Program-made: the position numbers and the translations under genes
Part shown: positions 62,001 to 64,000 of the stretch, piece by piece
Numbering within the stretch: the first letter of the stretch is position 1
How the letters are laid out: each line of letters opens with the position of its first letter
From: Lagopus muta
Taxonomy: Eukaryota > Chordata > Aves > Galliformes > Phasianidae
DNA length: 64,000 nt
Reading direction: 5' to 3'
Assembly (NCBI RefSeq): GCF_023343835.1
Contig: NC_064438.1
Location: forward strand, 18,124,077 to 18,188,076
Notes under the pieces: model-generated
Database searches by the model: none
Told to the model about the DNA's origin: nothing
The model's input: only the letters and a program-made list of their open reading frames with translations

Positions 62001-64000
62001 TTTCATTTAGACTAACAATTTCTCGTGTAAGATTTTTACACTCCATGTTCAGCTTTGTAATACAATGATTTTTATGGTCCAAAGACTTTTCAGTTTCTTT
62101 CACTTTTTCTGAAATTAATTTTCTTTCTTGTTCCTTTTCAGAGAGTTTATCTCTTAAAACATTAATGTCTTTTAACAATGATTCATTCTCATATAACGCA
62201 TCTCTGATTTTAGATTGCATATCATTTTGGTACACTTCCATTTTAACTTGGAGGTCTCCCAGAGCTGCTTTAGTTACAGCGATGTTATTATGAAGGATGC
62301 CATTTTCATCCTGAATTTTCTCTAAAGCCTGCTTTAAATTTTCAGAAGTTTGTTTCAACTGTTCATTTTCCTCCATTAGCTGATTATTCTGTTGAGTGAG
62401 TTCATGAAGACGAGTCTGGTGTTCTTCCATTCTTGCCTCTTGTTCACATATCTGCCTTTTTGCTTTACTCTGTAATTCATCAACTTCCAACTTCCTGGAT
62501 TCACTGAGTTTTTTCAGCTGATCCTTAATCACTTCATTTTCATCAGTGAGTTTCTGAAACTGTTTCTCAAGAGCCTCCTTCTCTGATTCCCCTTCCCTGA
62601 GTCTCTGAATAGCCTCTTGTTTCTCTTTTCTAGTGACATCAATAACTTGCCTCATATCTGCTATTTTACTACTGATATTCTCATAAGCCTGAAGGAGGGA
62701 TTCATACTCTTGCTTTAATTCACTGTGTTTAGCCTTCCAACCTGTTAATTCAACTGTCTGAGAATCTTTTAAGGTATTTAGCTGGAAAGAAAAGGCCTCT
62801 TTTTCCTGAACTATTGTCTCCATCGTAGATTTAAGACTTTCACATGCAGCAGTGAGGTTTTCATTTTCAGCCAACAGTCTAGCATTTTCAGAAACAAGGC
62901 TCTCCTCTTCAGACAATACAGAAACAGTATTTGAACTTTGCTTTTCTCTACCAAGCTCTAACAACAAGCGTTCAAGCGTACTTGTCTTGTTCACCAGTTC
63001 CTCTCTTTCCAGTAATAGCTTATCAATCTGGTCTTTTAGATATTTATTTTCTCTCAGAGCTTCTTTACGCGATATTAAAGCTGCTTGTAATTTTCTTTGA
63101 AGGTGGTCTTTGGACTTCTCTTCTGCTATAGTCCTTTGTCCTTCTGGTTTAGAATCACCTACGTTAACAGTTTTTGAAAGTGGCTCCTGAACAATTTCCA
63201 TTTCTTTCTGGGTTTTATAGTCCGCTGCTTCTTTCAGAGTAGTTTTCCCAGAGTAACCAGTCTTAGATAGTTGAAAAGAGGTGCCTTTACTTTGTAATTT
63301 TCCTTGAAGAGAACCACCTTCTGAACAAAATTCTACCAGTTCTTTTTCAGTACCATTTTCTTCTTCAAACTCTTTGCATGACACTACAGGAGTACTTATC
63401 TCAGCCTTCTCACGTAGCAAACAAAGTTCTGTCAGAAGCTTTTTGTTTTCTTCATTGACATGCTTTAACTCCCTTTTCTTATTGATTAGTTTCAAATTGG
63501 ACTCCTCTAAATGATGAACAAGCTCCTCTTTTTCATTCTTTATTTTTTCAAGTGCTGCTTTGTAACGGTGGATTTCTTCTTGGCCGTCCTTTAGAGCTTC
63601 TTTTAACAATTCCTTTTCAAGATCAAGTTTCTCCTTAAAATCTTTAAGTGAAGAATGCAAAGCTTCTATTTCCTCATTCTTTTCTGCAATTTCCTTGTTA
63701 GCTTCCTTTCTCAGTTTCTGCAGCTTCTCCTGGCTCATCCTGTAATCCTCCTCATTTTTTTTAACAAGTGTTTCTTTCTCATTATTTACACGTTCCAGCA
63801 TCATCTTCATGTCTGCAGTTTCAGTCAAGAATGTTTTCAGCTTTGTCTGTAGCTGCTTTATATCCTCCAAAACGCTATCTTTACATTGTTCCTGGTACTG
63901 CTCCTGTTCTATCATGGAGTTTAAGTCAACTGCTTTTATTCCACCACCACCAAATTCAACTAATATTTTTCTCAGCTCTTCCTTCAACATTTCTGTTTCC
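49906..64000 (-). CDS. GOLGB1: Giantin-family golgin, C-terminal part (5' end beyond window)
   Basis: Giantin is a long Golgi-membrane coiled-coil protein that tethers vesicles and helps hold Golgi structure. Nine exons join in phase: 64000-59074, 58795-58644, 57907-57748, 55117-54965, 53943-53776, 52316-52219, 51909-51775, 50947-50833 and 50064-49906. They give at least 2,021 residues. Nearly all of it is Glu/Lys/Leu/Gln-rich coiled coil. Four copies of an F-x-K-x-M-x-x-LQ-x-DRD motif and phrases such as [17 protein letters not shown] and PPGAPQER match what I remember of human giantin. The end is a basic stretch, a hydrophobic anchor ([20 protein letters not shown]) and almost no lumenal tail, as in giantin. 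One giant exon followed by small ones also fits. The anchor region differs from human, so a paralog is possible. The N-terminus is not in the window. Confidence 0.87.
50833..50947 (-). CDS. GOLGB1: Giantin exon ([10 protein letters not shown]...ITVRK)
   Basis: A less helical linker before the membrane anchor, encoding [20 protein letters not shown]; the EALII stretch corresponds to the EQALLIDL region of human giantin. Donor GTAAGT. Confidence 0.88.
51775..51909 (-). CDS. GOLGB1: Giantin exon ([10 protein letters not shown]...EELSNR)
   Basis: Coiled coil including [19 protein letters not shown], parallel to LEEERDQRVAAENALSVAEE in human giantin. Acceptor TTTATAG, donor GTAAAC. Confidence 0.92.
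52219..52316 (-). CDS. GOLGB1: Giantin exon ([15 protein letters not shown]...)
   Basis: 32 codons plus two bases. PPGAPQER matches the APGAPQEK phrase of human giantin, the best short diagnostic in this part. The donor is GTCAGA, weaker than average. Confidence 0.9.
53776..53943 (-). CDS. GOLGB1: Giantin exon (NLQSAEEN...FQGTVQ)
   Basis: Exactly 56 codons. [20 protein letters not shown] parallels the TSQSLRENQQHYGDLLNH stretch of human giantin. Acceptor ATTTCTTTCAG, donor GTAAAT. Confidence 0.92.
54965..55117 (-). CDS. GOLGB1: Giantin exon (ALETASL...HQVNSK)
   Basis: Exactly 51 codons, including [20 protein letters not shown]. The last part resembles the LKEIHQKEL stretch of human giantin. 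Acceptor TTTCTTAAG, donor GTAACT. Confidence 0.9.
57748..57907 (-). CDS. GOLGB1: Giantin exon (MEKNLLL...NIYPVK)
   Basis: It completes the split Arg codon and encodes 53 more residues, including [16 protein letters not shown]. Acceptor CTCATTCAG, donor GTAAAC. Confidence 0.9.
58644..58795 (-). CDS. GOLGB1: Giantin exon (AKEGASL...SEIAGLR)
   Basis: Coiled coil of 50 codons plus two bases. Acceptor AATGTAG, donor GTATAA. Confidence 0.9.
59074..64000 (-). CDS. GOLGB1: Giantin giant coiled-coil exon (open at window edge)
   Basis: At least 1,642 codons are open without a break. The exon ends in [10 protein letters not shown] with donor GTAAGT at 59073, and reading continues off the right edge, so the Met at 63990 is not the true start. 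The F-x-K-x-M-x-x-LQ-x-DRD repeats lie at about 61088-61135, 60283-60330, 59552-59600 and 59221-59268; a weaker fifth spans the exon end. Confidence 0.93.

Noticed and set aside
63655-63990. Met at 63990 as the giantin start codon
   Set aside because: The frame stays open upstream to the window edge and the sequence there is still coiled coil, so this is only an internal Met.

Overview
The window is vertebrate nuclear DNA and almost certainly from a bird. It has spliced genes with GT-AG introns, 3' ends of CR1 LINEs whose wording is typical of birds, solo ERV LTRs including one with the avian TGTCATGG start, and a decayed mariner transposon. The species cannot be named from sequence alone.

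Two protein genes lie head-to-tail on the minus strand, so they are read from right to left. At the right, 64000-49906 carries the C-terminal part (at least 2,021 residues) of a giantin-family golgin (GOLGB1 or a close paralog). It consists of one giant coiled-coil exon, which runs off the window edge, and eight small exons ending in a C-terminal membrane anchor. About 2.1 kb downstream is a complete, intact 377-residue muscle-type actin gene (coding exons 44873-32619). It has the nine-exon layout of the vertebrate smooth-muscle actins, a non-coding first exon ending at 47699, a TATA box at 47762-47768 and a perfect CArG box (SRF site) at 47813-47822. The protein matches none of the six actins found in mammals: it combines a striated-type N-terminus, a smooth-type body and several private substitutions.

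The left half (about 1-32.5 kb) lies downstream of the actin gene and shows no convincing gene. It contains three solo LTRs (a fourth copy is inside an actin intron), a mariner fossil, CR1 fragments, a 46-base poly-T run and AT-rich simple sequence. Five to six base target-site duplications can be read at all four LTRs.

The two genes have no obvious biochemical partnership: one product tethers vesicles at the Golgi, the other is a contractile or cytoskeletal actin. The most interesting point is the extra actin locus and its linkage to a giantin gene, which may mark a gene block not kept in mammals.
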